A DNA stretch of 64,000 nt from Fidelibacterota bacterium. GTDB taxonomy: Bacteria; Pseudomonadota; Alphaproteobacteria; Rhodospirillales; Rhodospirillaceae. The stretch lies in contig CANJLF010000014.1 in assembly GCA_947475295.1 (NCBI GenBank), positions 17,725 to 81,724 of the forward strand, in the 5' to 3' direction. The translations under genes were made by a program, and so were the position numbers. The notes under the pieces were generated by a model. The model worked only from the letters and a program-made list of their open reading frames with translations, was not told where the DNA came from and did not search any database. Of this stretch, positions 45,980-55,067 are shown one piece after another (positions within the stretch are counted from its first letter, which is position 1; every line of letters begins with the position of its first letter).

Positions 45980-46645
45980 TTAGTGATGTGGGACGGCGAT
46001 TAGGTACGCGAGTTCGCTTCCTCCTGCTCCGCCCGCGAAAATAAAAGGCAGACTCCCATCTTGCTTAGCAGCTTCAGCCGAATAGCCGATGTCAGTGCCG
46101 CTAACACCTGGCGCGTAGATCATATAGTGGCCTGGAAACGCGTTCTGAAGGACTTTGCCTGATTTGATATCGAGATTAACGTCACCAGTCAGCATATACG
46201 CGATGCCCGTCCGTTTAGGGCGGTGGAATCGTCCAGTCCGAAATCCCGCATCAATTTCGGCCTTGATCGAATTTGTGTCTTTGCCGTCTGCCAAGAGTCG
46301 GCCGACTTCCAACATCACGGGTACGTAACTTGTGGCGCCTTCTGAGTCCCAGCACGTAGGTTTAAAGGCGGACGAGCCATAGAAAAATCCATCGCGGTTA
46401 AGTAGGCACGTAATGCCGTTAGTGCCATCACGATATTTCGCATATCCAGACGTACCATAGACGAAAATCGTTGCTTGGCTGCGCAAATGCTCTGGAGCGG
46501 CGGAGAGCGCAAGTACAGATTCAATGTCTGCAGTGAAGATTGTGCGTAGTATTTCGCGAGCGTCCGGGTTCGCGGCCTCGGCGCTTTTGCCGCAGATGAG
46601 TGCGACGAGGAACACTAAGAATGCAAGATTGCTAAATACCCGCAT
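45980..46645 (-). CDS. Exported protein of unknown function, low-GC orphan
   Basis: 221 residues with a signal peptide (about 1-24, ending KSAEAA). The mature protein is globular with two or three cysteines (GITCLLN, KPTCWDSEG) and no motif I recognise. Base composition differs sharply from neighbours: three sampled lines have 43%, 52% and 55% G+C, compared with above 60% nearby. It interrupts an otherwise conserved gene order on the opposite strand to the upstream operon, which suggests recent acquisition. Confidence 0.7.
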   Translation of the reverse strand: MRVFSNLAFLVFLVALICGKSAEAANPDAREILRTIFTADIESVLALSAAPEHLRSQATIFVYGTSGYAKYRDGTNGITCLLNRDGFFYGSSAFKPTCWDSEGATSYVPVMLEVGRLLADGKDTNSIKAEIDAGFRTGRFHRPKRTGIAYMLTGDVNLDIKSGKVLQNAFPGHYMIYAPGVSGTDIGYSAEAAKQDGSLPFIFAGGAGGSELAYLIAVPHH

Positions 46646-46672
46646 TAGATCCTCCCAAAGAAATGCGACAGG

Positions 46673-47590
46673 CTATGCCTTTTCTAAATCGACCTTGATC
46701 TTCATCTCGCCGGCGATGGCTTGAATCAATTGCCAAGCGACGCGGCCCGAGCGCGCACCGCGCGTCATCGACCATTCGATGGCGCGGGCACGCAAATCCT
46801 CGCCCTTGATCGGCAGTTTGAAAGCGGCGGCATAGCTCGAGACGATCGCGAGGAAGGTATCCTGGTCGAGATTGTGGAATCCCAGCCAGAGGCCGAAGCG
46901 ATCGGACAATGAGACCTTTTCCTCGACCGCTTCGCTGTCATGGATAGCCGTGGCGCGTTCGTTTTCGATCATGCTGCGCGCCAGCATGTGCCGGCGGTTG
47001 GAGGTGGCGTAGAACACGACATTGGCGGGGCGCCCCTCCAGGCCACCCTCCAGGACCGACTTCAAAGCCTTGTAGCTTTGGTCTTCGCCTTCAAACGACA
47101 GATCGTCGCAGAACAGGATGCAGCGGCGGGGCGTCTCGCGCAGGCGGGTCAAAAGCCGCGGCAAGCTCTGGATATCCTCGCGGTGGATTTCCACCAATGC
47201 AATGCGGGCCGCGCCTTTGCGCTTTTCGTTGACCGCCGCCTGGACCGCCTTGACCAGCGAGCTTTTGCCGGCGCCGCGTGCGCCCCACAGCAGCGCGTTA
47301 TTGGCGGGGTAGCCATCGGCGTGCTGCTGGGTGTTGGCCAGCAGCAGTTCGGCCTGGCGTTCGATGCCTTTCAGCAGCCGCAAAGGCACGCGGCTGACGG
47401 TTTTTACGGGTGCCAGTTCTCCGCTTTCCGCGTGCCAGACAAAGGCATCCGCGCCGGAGACATCGACCGCGCCGCCGGGGGCCGGGGCCCCACGCTCCAG
47501 GGCGGTAGCGATCCGCTGTAACAGCGGCGCCAGCGGGTGGGCCTTTGGGGCGGCTTTGGAGCGGGCCTTGGGTGGGGTCTTTTTTGCCAT
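46673..47590 (-). CDS. DUF815 AAA-type ATP-binding protein
   Basis: 305 residues from ATG 47590. After a basic N-terminal tail, Walker A is GARGAGKSS (103-111), Walker B is ILFCDDLSF (about 150), and the late SLSDRFGLWLGFHN carries the arginine-finger-like region. DUF815 ATPases are conserved in proteobacteria, without a firmly established role. Position beside yajC-secDF is common in alphaproteobacteria. The frame extends to 47719 without homology. Confidence 0.88.
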   Translation of the reverse strand: MAKKTPPKARSKAAPKAHPLAPLLQRIATALERGAPAPGGAVDVSGADAFVWHAESGELAPVKTVSRVPLRLLKGIERQAELLLANTQQHADGYPANNALLWGARGAGKSSLVKAVQAAVNEKRKGAARIALVEIHREDIQSLPRLLTRLRETPRRCILFCDDLSFEGEDQSYKALKSVLEGGLEGRPANVVFYATSNRRHMLARSMIENERATAIHDSEAVEEKVSLSDRFGLWLGFHNLDQDTFLAIVSSYAAAFKLPIKGEDLRARAIEWSMTRGARSGRVAWQLIQAIAGEMKIKVDLEKA

Positions 47591-47705
47591 GACTTGATGT
47601 CTATTGGGCGTCTGTTGGGCCGCGAAGCTAACAGATTGCCCCACCTTGCGAAACGGCCCTGGCGCCCTTAGGTAACAGGGGCGTTTGGGGCAGGGGTGAT
47701 AACAT

Positions 47706-47733
47706 TTGCAAGACGCCACCGGCTGGGTATAGT
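47706..47733 (+). promoter_or_regulatory. Predicted promoter for yajC-secD-secF
   Basis: TTGCAA (47706-47711) and TATAGT (47728-47733) are 16 bases apart, close to the sigma70 consensus, about 58 bases upstream of yajC. A GGGCC/GGCCC hairpin lies in the leader, and AAGGAG (47779-47784) gives a strong ribosome site. Confidence 0.6.
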
Positions 47734-47791
47734 CCGCCCTTTACGGGCCCCCAAAAGGCCCGCCTAAGTCTATATTATAAGGAGTTCGCGG

Positions 47792-48157
47792 ATGTGGATT
47801 TCCCCGGCCTATGCCCAGGATGCCGGTGCAGTGCCCGCGAGTTTTGTTCAGTTCGTTCCGCTGGTTCTGATTTTCGTCGTTTTCTACTTTCTCTTGATTC
47901 GTCCGCAGCAGAAAAAACTCAAGGACCATCGCGCCATGCTTGAGGCGGTGCGGCGGGGCGACCGGGTTGTCACCAACGGCGGCATCATCGGCCTGGTGAC
48001 CAAGGTCAATGACGACAAGGAATTGACGATTGAGATCGCCGAAAACGTCCGGGTGCGGGTGATGCGCGACATGGTGTCCAGCGTCATCAGCAAGACCGAG
48101 CCGGTGGCAGCCGAGAAATCTGGCGAGAAAGCTGGAAACGACGACAAACCGGCCTAA
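47792..48157 (+). CDS. yajC: Preprotein translocase subunit YajC
   Basis: 121 residues. One N-terminal membrane helix (about 20-40, FVVFYFLLIRPQQKK) and the cytoplasmic YajC fold (GDRVVTNGGIIGLVTKV). It associates with SecDF at the translocon. First gene of the yajC-secD-secF unit. Confidence 0.94.
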   Translation: MWISPAYAQDAGAVPASFVQFVPLVLIFVVFYFLLIRPQQKKLKDHRAMLEAVRRGDRVVTNGGIIGLVTKVNDDKELTIEIAENVRVRVMRDMVSSVISKTEPVAAEKSGEKAGNDDKPA

Positions 48158-48221
48158 TGTGGATTCTAGGAGCGGGCGCCTTTGGTCCCTCCGGTCCGCG
48201 CATAAGGATTAAACGCGCGCC

Positions 48222-49775
48222 ATGCTGCAGTTCAGCAACACCAAAATCGCTATGGTCTTCGCCGTCATATTGGCGTCGATCTTCTTCTCGCTGCCCAACA
48301 TGCTGCCGTCGTCAGTGGTGTCGCGTTTTCCGCAGTGGTGGCAGCCCATGAACCTGGGTCTCGACCTGCGCGGCGGTTCATACCTGCTGCTGGAGGTCGA
48401 TACCTCCGCCGTCGGTAAGGAGCAGTTGGCCGACGTGGAAGAAACCTCGCGCGCGGCCTTGCGCGACGCCAAGATCGCCTACCGCAATATACGCTCCTCG
48501 CAGGAGGGCGTGTTCGTGACCGTCAACGACGCCAAGGACCGGGACGCCGCGCGCGTCGCCATCGCCAAAGTCGTCGCTGGCATGGAGATCACCAATCAAG
48601 GCGACGATAATGTCCGCATTGTGATTCCCGACCGCGTGAAACGCGAGCGGGAGATTTCCGCCGTCAGCCAGTCGATTGAAATCGTGCGCCGCCGCATCGA
48701 TGAATTCGGCACCAGCGAGCCGTCGATCCAGAAACAGGGCGCCGACCGCATCATCGTCGAGCTGCCGGGTTTGGCGAATCCAGAACGCGTGAAGAATTTG
48801 CTTGGCCAAACCGCCAAAATGAATTTTCACATCCTGGAACCCAATGCCATATCGACCAATCCGCGGGACGTGCCGCCGGGCGCCATGCTGTTGGAAGGCT
48901 CCGGCGATGCGGCTGGTCAAATGTATGTCGTGCGCCGTAGGGTCGAAGTCAGCGGCGAACGCCTGGTGGATTCACAGCCGTCGTTCCAGGACGGTCAGCC
49001 GGTGGTCAGCTTCCGTTTCGATACCGCCGGCGGCAGACGCTTCGGCCAGGTGACCTCGGCCAACGTCGGCCAGCGTCTCGCGATCGTATTGGACAATAAA
49101 GTCATTAGCGCGCCGGTGCTGGAAAGCCCCATCGTCGGCGGCAGCGGCATCATTCGCGGCGGCTTTACCACCGAAAAGGCCAAGGACCTCGCACTGCTGC
49201 TCCGCGCCGGCGCGCTGCCCGCGCCGCTCAACGTCATCGAAGAGCGCTCGATCGGCCCGGGCCTCGGCGCCGATTCCATCAAAGAGGGCGCCACGGCGGC
49301 GATTGTCGGCGGCGGGCTGGTGGTGGTGTTCATGATCATCGCCTATCACACCTTCGGAATTTTCGCGGTGTTCGGCCAGCTGTTCCACATGCTGACACTG
49401 TTCGCATTCTTAAGTCTCGTCGGCGGCACGTTGACCTTGCCCGGTATCGCCGGCGTGGTGCTGTCGCTGGGCATCGCGGTCGATGCCAACGTGCTGATCT
49501 ATGAACGTATGCGGGAAGAGTTCAATTCCGGGCGCACGCTGCTGAACGCGCTGACCTCGGGATTTCAGAATGCCTTCGCGACGATTTTTGACTCCAACCT
49601 CACCACCTTCCTGGCCGCGTCGATCCTGTATTTCCTTGGCAGCGGCCCGATCAAAGGCTTTGCGGTGACGCTGGCTGTGGGCATCGCCACCTCGATGTTC
49701 TCGGCGGTCATGATCACCCGCATGCAGGTCTGGATGTGGTACCGCGCCGCCAAGCGTACAGCGTTGCCTGTTTAG
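48222..49775 (+). CDS. secD: Protein translocase subunit SecD
   Basis: 517 residues. Periplasmic P1 domain (LGLDLRGGSYLLLEVD, about 45-60) followed by five C-terminal membrane segments that include the proton-relay GIAVDANVLIYERMREE. Uses the proton motive force to pull proteins through SecYEG. secF starts 14 bases downstream. Confidence 0.96.
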   Translation: MLQFSNTKIAMVFAVILASIFFSLPNMLPSSVVSRFPQWWQPMNLGLDLRGGSYLLLEVDTSAVGKEQLADVEETSRAALRDAKIAYRNIRSSQEGVFVTVNDAKDRDAARVAIAKVVAGMEITNQGDDNVRIVIPDRVKREREISAVSQSIEIVRRRIDEFGTSEPSIQKQGADRIIVELPGLANPERVKNLLGQTAKMNFHILEPNAISTNPRDVPPGAMLLEGSGDAAGQMYVVRRRVEVSGERLVDSQPSFQDGQPVVSFRFDTAGGRRFGQVTSANVGQRLAIVLDNKVISAPVLESPIVGGSGIIRGGFTTEKAKDLALLLRAGALPAPLNVIEERSIGPGLGADSIKEGATAAIVGGGLVVVFMIIAYHTFGIFAVFGQLFHMLTLFAFLSLVGGTLTLPGIAGVVLSLGIAVDANVLIYERMREEFNSGRTLLNALTSGFQNAFATIFDSNLTTFLAASILYFLGSGPIKGFAVTLAVGIATSMFSAVMITRMQVWMWYRAAKRTALPV

Positions 49776-49789
49776 GACCGGAGAAATCC

Positions 49790-50728
49790 ATGCAACCCAT
49801 TCTTCGGTATATGCCCCACGAATTCCGTTGGGATGTCGTCGGCACACGCTTCATCTGGTACGTGCTGACCGCGATCCTGATCGTGGTTTCCATCGGCTCG
49901 ATTGCCACGCGCGGGTTCAACCTCGGCATCGACTTCGCCGGCGGCATCCTGATGGAAGCCCGCGCCGAGCAGGTGGTCGACGTCGGCAAGCTGCGCGGTG
50001 AGCTCAACGGCCTGGGCTTGGGCGAAATCAACATCATTAACTTCGGCGATACCGGCAAGGATATCACCATTCGTGTGCCGCAGCAGGCTGGCGGCGACGC
50101 GGCGCAGAACGTTGCCTTGAAAAAGATTCAAGAAAACCTGGGTGCGGGCTACGAAATCCGCCGCACCGAAGTGGTCGGCCCCAAGGTCGGCGCCGAGCTG
50201 GTCATCAGCGGCGCGCTGGCGGTGGCTTTGGCGGTCATCACCATCGCGGTTTACGTCTGGTTCCGTTTCGAGTGGCAGTTCGCGCTGGGCACCTGTCTTG
50301 CGCTGTGCAGCGACGTCATCACGACGCTGGGAGTTTTTTCGCTGTTCCAGATGAACTTCGACCTGACCACCGTCGCCGCCGTGCTGACCATCGCCGGGTA
50401 TTCGGTCAACGATTCCATCGTCGTCTATGATCGCGTGCGCGAGATGCTGCGTAAGTACAAGAAGATGCCGCTGCCCGACTTGCTCAATCTCTCGGTCAAC
50501 CGCGTGCTGCCGCGAACCCTGCTAACCGTGTTCACGGTGTTCCTGACGGTGATCGCCCTGCTGGTGTTCGGCGGCGAGACCCTGTTCGGGTTCAGCATCG
50601 CCATGCTGTGGGGCCTGTTCGTCGGCACCTTCTCGAGCATCCGCGTCGGCATGCCGGTGCTGCTCTATCTCGACTTGCGCCGCGACGATGTCTTTGGCGG
50701 CGTGCCTTCGGCCAAGCCCGCGGAATAG
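49790..50728 (+). CDS. secF: Protein translocase subunit SecF
   Basis: 312 residues from ATG 49790. GIDFAGGILME begins the periplasmic domain, and GYSVNDSIVVYDRVRE is the conserved TM4 relay motif. Partner of SecD. The Mth938-like gene follows seven bases later. Confidence 0.96.
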   Translation: MQPILRYMPHEFRWDVVGTRFIWYVLTAILIVVSIGSIATRGFNLGIDFAGGILMEARAEQVVDVGKLRGELNGLGLGEINIINFGDTGKDITIRVPQQAGGDAAQNVALKKIQENLGAGYEIRRTEVVGPKVGAELVISGALAVALAVITIAVYVWFRFEWQFALGTCLALCSDVITTLGVFSLFQMNFDLTTVAAVLTIAGYSVNDSIVVYDRVREMLRKYKKMPLPDLLNLSVNRVLPRTLLTVFTVFLTVIALLVFGGETLFGFSIAMLWGLFVGTFSSIRVGMPVLLYLDLRRDDVFGGVPSAKPAE

Positions 50729-50734
50729 CAATTC

Positions 50735-51109
50735 TTGAAGCTAACGCGCCATTCCGCCACTGACCGCAAAGTCATCCAGCGTTATGGCGGCGGCGGCTTT
50801 TCGGTTTCAAATGTAAAGTTTCAAGGCTCGCTCATCGTCACATCCTCCGATGTGACGCCGTGGAACGTCACGTCCCTTGATGCGATCAGCCTCGCGGACT
50901 TTCAGCCGCTCATCGCTCTGGCGAAGACAATCGATGTCTGTTTGCTGGGCTGCGGAAGTCAGATGCAGCCCTTGCCGCCCGAAATCCGCATAGCTCTAAA
51001 GGATGCCGGGCTGACGGTCGATCCCATGGACACAAAGGCGGCCTGCCGAACATTCAACGTTCTGACGGGCGAGGGGCGAGCGGTCGTGGCTGCCCTGATC
51101 GCGATCTAA
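50735..51109 (+). CDS. Mth938-like domain protein (DUF498)
   Basis: 124 residues. The DUF498/Mth938 pattern is visible: an early GGGGFSVSNVKFQGSLIV, then LLGCGSQMQPLPPEIR and a late TKAACRTFNVLTGEGR. Related mitochondrial NDUFAF3 is a complex I assembly factor, and the bacterial role is inferred. The start is TTG 50735. It ends just before a strong terminator, closing the secDF transcript. The NDUFAF6-like gene nearby hints at a shared complex I connection. Confidence 0.88.
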   Translation: MKLTRHSATDRKVIQRYGGGGFSVSNVKFQGSLIVTSSDVTPWNVTSLDAISLADFQPLIALAKTIDVCLLGCGSQMQPLPPEIRIALKDAGLTVDPMDTKAACRTFNVLTGEGRAVVAALIAI

Positions 51110-51113
51110 AAAA

Positions 51114-51139
51114 AACGGGAGCCCCGAGGCTCCCGTTTC
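51114..51139. terminator. Strong bidirectional terminator
   Basis: An 11-bp perfect stem (51114-51124 with 51129-51139) around a CCGA loop, flanked by an A-run on the left and a T-run on the right. It serves the secDF-Mth938 transcript on the plus strand and the convergent membrane-protein gene on the minus strand. Confidence 0.9.
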
Positions 51140-51162
51140 AATTTAACGCCTGCCGGCTTGAA

Positions 51163-51753
51163 TTAGCCGAGGTGCGACTGGGCGGCCATGCACAGCAGCA
51201 TCGGCACCGACAACACGGTATTGGTGCGTGAGAACAGCATGGCGGTGCGGGCCGCTTTGGCTTTGACGTCAGGCTCGACCTGAACGATGCCCAGCGCCTT
51301 TTTCTGGTTGGGCCAGATCACAAACCAGACATTGAACCACATGATGATGGCGAGCCACATGCCGACACCGATGAAGGTGGCTTGGCCGGTCTGCGTGCCC
51401 AAGAGCAGAGCATCGACCATGTAGCCATTGAGGTGCGCGAGCACTAAACCCGTAATGAGAGTCGACATGGCGCCCCAGCGGAACCAGAACAGGGCTGTGG
51501 GCGCGATGACCTTGCCGATGGCCGGCTTCTGCTCGTCGGGGATCTTTGGCATGCTGGGAATCTGGACGAAGTTGAAATACCACAAGAGGCCAATCCACAT
51601 GACGCCGCTGGCGATATGGAGGAAACGGAAGACAAAGGCCCAGAAGGGTAAATCATAAGACGTATGGTCGTGGCCGATCAGGATAAACAAGGCCAGGGCC
51701 AGAACGACGCCGGTGATAACGGTATTGCGAAGTGATGTTAGAATGGCGCTCAT
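51163..51753 (-). CDS. PuuD-like (urate hydroxylase N-terminal) membrane protein
   Basis: 196 residues with four membrane segments. FRFLHIASGVMWIGLLWYFNFVQ carries the conserved His and the FNFVQ stretch seen in the DUF989/PuuD membrane domain. PuuD enzymes fuse this to a cytochrome c domain; here the cytochrome part is absent, so urate oxidation is not supported. A haem- or quinone-linked membrane role is inference. ATG 51753 sits behind GGGGG; TTG 51759 is less likely. Confidence 0.8.
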   Translation of the reverse strand: MSAILTSLRNTVITGVVLALALFILIGHDHTSYDLPFWAFVFRFLHIASGVMWIGLLWYFNFVQIPSMPKIPDEQKPAIGKVIAPTALFWFRWGAMSTLITGLVLAHLNGYMVDALLLGTQTGQATFIGVGMWLAIIMWFNVWFVIWPNQKKALGIVQVEPDVKAKAARTAMLFSRTNTVLSVPMLLCMAAQSHLG

Positions 51754-51902
51754 GGGCAACCCCCTTCAAGAAGCTTGGCGGCGATCATCCCCGACCGCCG
51801 CTTTAACCGGGGGCCATGTTACTCCATTCTGCATCCGGCACAATCGCTCTCGGGAGAGAAAACGTCTATAAAGTCATAATGTTAAAGGATAGCCTCGCAC
51901 CG

Positions 51903-52760
51903 ATGCCGCCACATACGCAATACATCAGTGATCTCGTCAGAAAGGACGATCATGATCGCTTTCTGACGGCGGTCTTTGCGCCCATGCCCGCGCGGGATGG
52001 GGTCATGGCGCTCTATGCCTTCAACATCGAAGTGGCGCGGGTTCGTGAAAGTGTTTCAGAAAACATCATCGGCCAGATGAAGCTGCAATGGTGGCACGAC
52101 GTCATCACGGCGATCTATGACGGCGGCCCACAGGGAAACAAAGTGCCCCAAGGCAATCCGGTGGTCGAAGCGCTTGTGGCGGCAATCCGCGCGCACAATT
52201 TGTCGCGTGCTTATTTCGAGACGCTGCTGGATGCCCGTGCCCGCGACTTGGCCGATGAGCAGCCCGCCGATGTCTATGCGCTAGAGGCCTATGCGGATGG
52301 GACGTCAGCCAGCCTTACGGCGTTGGTTCGGGAAGCGCTTGGCGTACATGACGGGGCGAGCAAAGCGGCAGGCCGTCATGTGGGAATCGCCTGGGCCTTG
52401 ACGGGCCTTTTGCGGGCGGTGCTGTTTCACGCCCGCGCCAACCGCTTTCTGCTGCCCCAGGATCTTCTAGAGGGGGAAAGTCTGAGCGCTCACGATTTGC
52501 AGGATCAAAGCAATGCAGCGAAAATTGGCGTTGTGATTAAGAAGATCGCGCGCATGGCAGAGATCCATCTCAACCAAGCCCGCTCGTACCGGAAAGACAT
52601 CGATCCGCGCGTGCTACCCGCACTTCTGCCGGCAACGCTGGCTGATGCCTATCTTAAGGGTCTCGCGCGCCGGAAGTACGATGTCTTTGATCCTCGCCAT
52701 GCGCTGCAGCGGCCGGCCGTGATACGGCTCACCTGGAATGCCTGGCGCGGCGTTTACTAA
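51903..52760 (+). CDS. Squalene/phytoene-synthase-like protein, NDUFAF6 type
   Basis: About 285 residues of the isoprenoid-synthase fold. The segment FNIEVARVRESVSENIIGQMKLQWW matches mitochondrial NDUFAF6 better than true synthases; the Asp-rich DxxxD substrate sites are missing. NDUFAF6 supports respiratory complex I assembly, which is the inferred role. Start ATG 51903 follows AAAGGA; ATG 51879 and 51816 are in frame. Confidence 0.85.
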   Translation: MPPHTQYISDLVRKDDHDRFLTAVFAPMPARDGVMALYAFNIEVARVRESVSENIIGQMKLQWWHDVITAIYDGGPQGNKVPQGNPVVEALVAAIRAHNLSRAYFETLLDARARDLADEQPADVYALEAYADGTSASLTALVREALGVHDGASKAAGRHVGIAWALTGLLRAVLFHARANRFLLPQDLLEGESLSAHDLQDQSNAAKIGVVIKKIARMAEIHLNQARSYRKDIDPRVLPALLPATLADAYLKGLARRKYDVFDPRHALQRPAVIRLTWNAWRGVY

Positions 52761-52762
52761 AA

Positions 52763-54145
52763 CTATTCGGCTGCGAGAGACGTGAGACCGAGCCAGCGGT
52801 CCATGTCGGCCAGCGCCCGTTCCGCCAATGCTTTCTTGCGGTCGCGGCCCTTGATGGGACGACCTTTTGGATCGCGCGCATCGATCTCAGGAAATAGCCC
52901 GAAGTTCACATTCATCGGCTGAAACGTGGTCGCATCGGCGCCGCCGGTAATATGGCCGAGGATCGCGCCCATGGCGGTGGTGACGGGCGGCAAAGTCAGC
53001 GCTGCGCCGCGCCGTTCGGCGGCGGCAAAACGCCCAGCCAGCAAGCCAACGGCGGCGCTTTCGACATAACCCTCGCAGCCGGTGATCTGTCCGGCGAAGC
53101 GCAAGCGCGGCATGGCTTTGAGCCGCAAGGTCGTGTCCAGCAGCTTCGGCGCATTGATAAAGGTGTTGCGGTGGATGCCGCCGAGGCGCGCGAACTCGGC
53201 GCCTTCAAGGCCGGGGATCATGCGAAAGACGCGGGCCTGCTCGCCGTGTTTCAGCTTGGTCTGAAAGCCGACCATGTTGAACAGCGTGCCCAGGGCGTTG
53301 TCCTGGCGCAGTTGTACCACGGCATGGGGCCTGTGCCCGCTGCGGGGATCGCGGAGGCCGACCGGCTTCATGGGACCGTGGGCGAGAGTCTCAATACCGC
53401 GCTCGGCCATGACTTCGATGGGCAGGCAGCCTTCGAAGTAAGGCGTGTCCTTTTCCCAATCTTTGAATTCGGTTTTTTCGGCGGCGCGCAGCGCATGAAT
53501 GAAGGCTTCGTATTGCGCCTTGTCCATGGGGCAGTTGATATAGTCAGCGCCGCCGCCTTCCACGTCCGCGCCTTTATCGTAGCGCGATTGGAACCAGGCT
53601 ATATCCATATTGATGGACTCGCGGTGGACGATGGGCGCAATGGCGTCGAAGAAGGCCAGCGAATCCTGGCCGGTCAGGCCGCGCACGGCTTCGCTCAAAG
53701 CCGGTGAGGTGAGGGGGCCCGTGGCGACAATCACCGAATCCCAGGTCTCCGGCGGGAGCCCGGCCACTTCGGCGCGGTCGATGGAAATCAGCGGGTGACC
53801 GGAAAGGGCTTTTTCAACGCCGGCCGAAAATCCGTCGCGGTCCACGGCCAGGGCCGAGCCCGCCGGAACCCGGTGGATATCAGCCTGAGCAAGTATCAGC
53901 GACCTCGCGCGGCGCATTTCGGCATGCAGCAGCCCGACGGCATTATAGTCGGCGTCATCGGAGCGGAAGGAATTGGAGCACACCAATTCCGCCAGACCGG
54001 CGGTTTTGTGGGCTTCGGTGGTCCTCACGGGCCGCATTTCGTGGATCACCGCTGGCACGCCGGCCTGAGCCAGCTGCCAGGCGGCCTCGCTTCCGGCCAG
54101 GCCGCCGCCGATGATATGGACGGGGGTGTTTTTGGGCGTATTCAT
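52763..54145 (-). CDS. trmFO: Methylenetetrahydrofolate--tRNA-(uracil-5-)-methyltransferase TrmFO
   Basis: 460 residues. FAD-binding [18 protein letters not shown] is at the N-terminus, [11 protein letters not shown] follows, and the late [23 protein letters not shown] is diagnostic. It uses folate to methylate U54 of tRNA. It is convergent with the NDUFAF6-like gene, with two bases between the stops. Confidence 0.95.
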   Translation of the reverse strand: MNTPKNTPVHIIGGGLAGSEAAWQLAQAGVPAVIHEMRPVRTTEAHKTAGLAELVCSNSFRSDDADYNAVGLLHAEMRRARSLILAQADIHRVPAGSALAVDRDGFSAGVEKALSGHPLISIDRAEVAGLPPETWDSVIVATGPLTSPALSEAVRGLTGQDSLAFFDAIAPIVHRESINMDIAWFQSRYDKGADVEGGGADYINCPMDKAQYEAFIHALRAAEKTEFKDWEKDTPYFEGCLPIEVMAERGIETLAHGPMKPVGLRDPRSGHRPHAVVQLRQDNALGTLFNMVGFQTKLKHGEQARVFRMIPGLEGAEFARLGGIHRNTFINAPKLLDTTLRLKAMPRLRFAGQITGCEGYVESAAVGLLAGRFAAAERRGAALTLPPVTTAMGAILGHITGGADATTFQPMNVNFGLFPEIDARDPKGRPIKGRDRKKALAERALADMDRWLGLTSLAAE

Positions 54146-54248
54146 ACCCCTACCATAGGCATCTCAGGATGAAGATCAATCATGCTCCCTTGGGCGGCTA
54201 AGCTGTTGTATCTTCCGGGCTTGGAACTGTTCTGGAGTTAAGGTGGTT

Positions 54249-55064
54249 ATGGCGAGTTACTATGTGGTCGGCGGCGAATACGCCGATACTTCGTTCACGA
54301 TTCCCGCGGCCGGCGCCAAGCCGGAGGTTTACGGCCCCTTCAACGAGCGCGACGCCAAGGTGCGCTGGCGCGAGCTGACCGGCAAAACCGTCGACAATGC
54401 CATGGTGCGCTATTTCCTGAAGTCCGAGGACGAGATCTCGGGCAAAAGCTATTGGGTCATCGGCGGTGAATACGCCAATTCATCCTTCACCACCATGCAA
54501 TCCGGCAAAGAGCTGGAAGTCTACGGGCCCTTCGACAAGTGGGAGGAAGCGCTGGGGTTCTGGCGCGGCCTGACGTCGAAGAGCGTCGACGACGCCCTGG
54601 TGCGCTATGACATCCGCGAAAACTACCAGCCCGGCGACAACGTTACGCGGCGCATCGTCGATGCGCTTCAGCAGAATGCCACCAAAACCGTATCGGTGGC
54701 CCAGCCGCCCGAGAAGGTTCTTGCCTATCTGAAGGATGCGCGCAATTGGCCGAAGTGGGCCGGGCACACCTTCAAGGCGGTGCGCGCCGGCAAGAATGAC
54801 AGCTGGGACGTTGATACCATCGGCGGCCCGGCGTGCCTCATCATCAGAACCGACGCGTCATCGGGTGTGTTCGATCACGTCGTGAGTCTGAGCGACGGCG
54901 CCGAAGTTTCGATTCCGGGGCGCGTTCTGCCCATTGGCGGTGGCGCTGTGGTGATGATGACCTTCACCCGGCCGCCGGCTTACAGCGACGCGCAGTTCGC
55001 CCAGGACATGCGTACGGTCGATGAGGAACTGGCGGCGCTGAAGCGCGAGCTGGAAAAAGCGTAG
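54249..55064 (+). CDS. Tandem DUF4170 plus SRPBCC fusion protein
   Basis: 271 residues in three parts. Two DUF4170-like repeats (about 3-57 and 68-121) share YYVVGGEYADTSF / YWVIGGEYANSSF, a YGPF turn, a WR..T/S motif and VD.A.VRY. A C-terminal SRPBCC-like ligand-binding domain (about 140-265; PPEKVLAYLKDARNWPKWAG) follows. DUF4170 is an alphaproteobacterial domain of unknown role, usually in short single-domain proteins. ATG 54249 follows AAGGTGG; GTG 54243 is an in-frame alternative. Confidence 0.8.
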   Translation: MASYYVVGGEYADTSFTIPAAGAKPEVYGPFNERDAKVRWRELTGKTVDNAMVRYFLKSEDEISGKSYWVIGGEYANSSFTTMQSGKELEVYGPFDKWEEALGFWRGLTSKSVDDALVRYDIRENYQPGDNVTRRIVDALQQNATKTVSVAQPPEKVLAYLKDARNWPKWAGHTFKAVRAGKNDSWDVDTIGGPACLIIRTDASSGVFDHVVSLSDGAEVSIPGRVLPIGGGAVVMMTFTRPPAYSDAQFAQDMRTVDEELAALKRELEKA

Positions 55065-55067
55065 GCG

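Noticed and set aside
51163..51753. Functional urate hydroxylase
   Set aside because: Only the membrane domain is present, without the cytochrome c domain of characterised PuuD.
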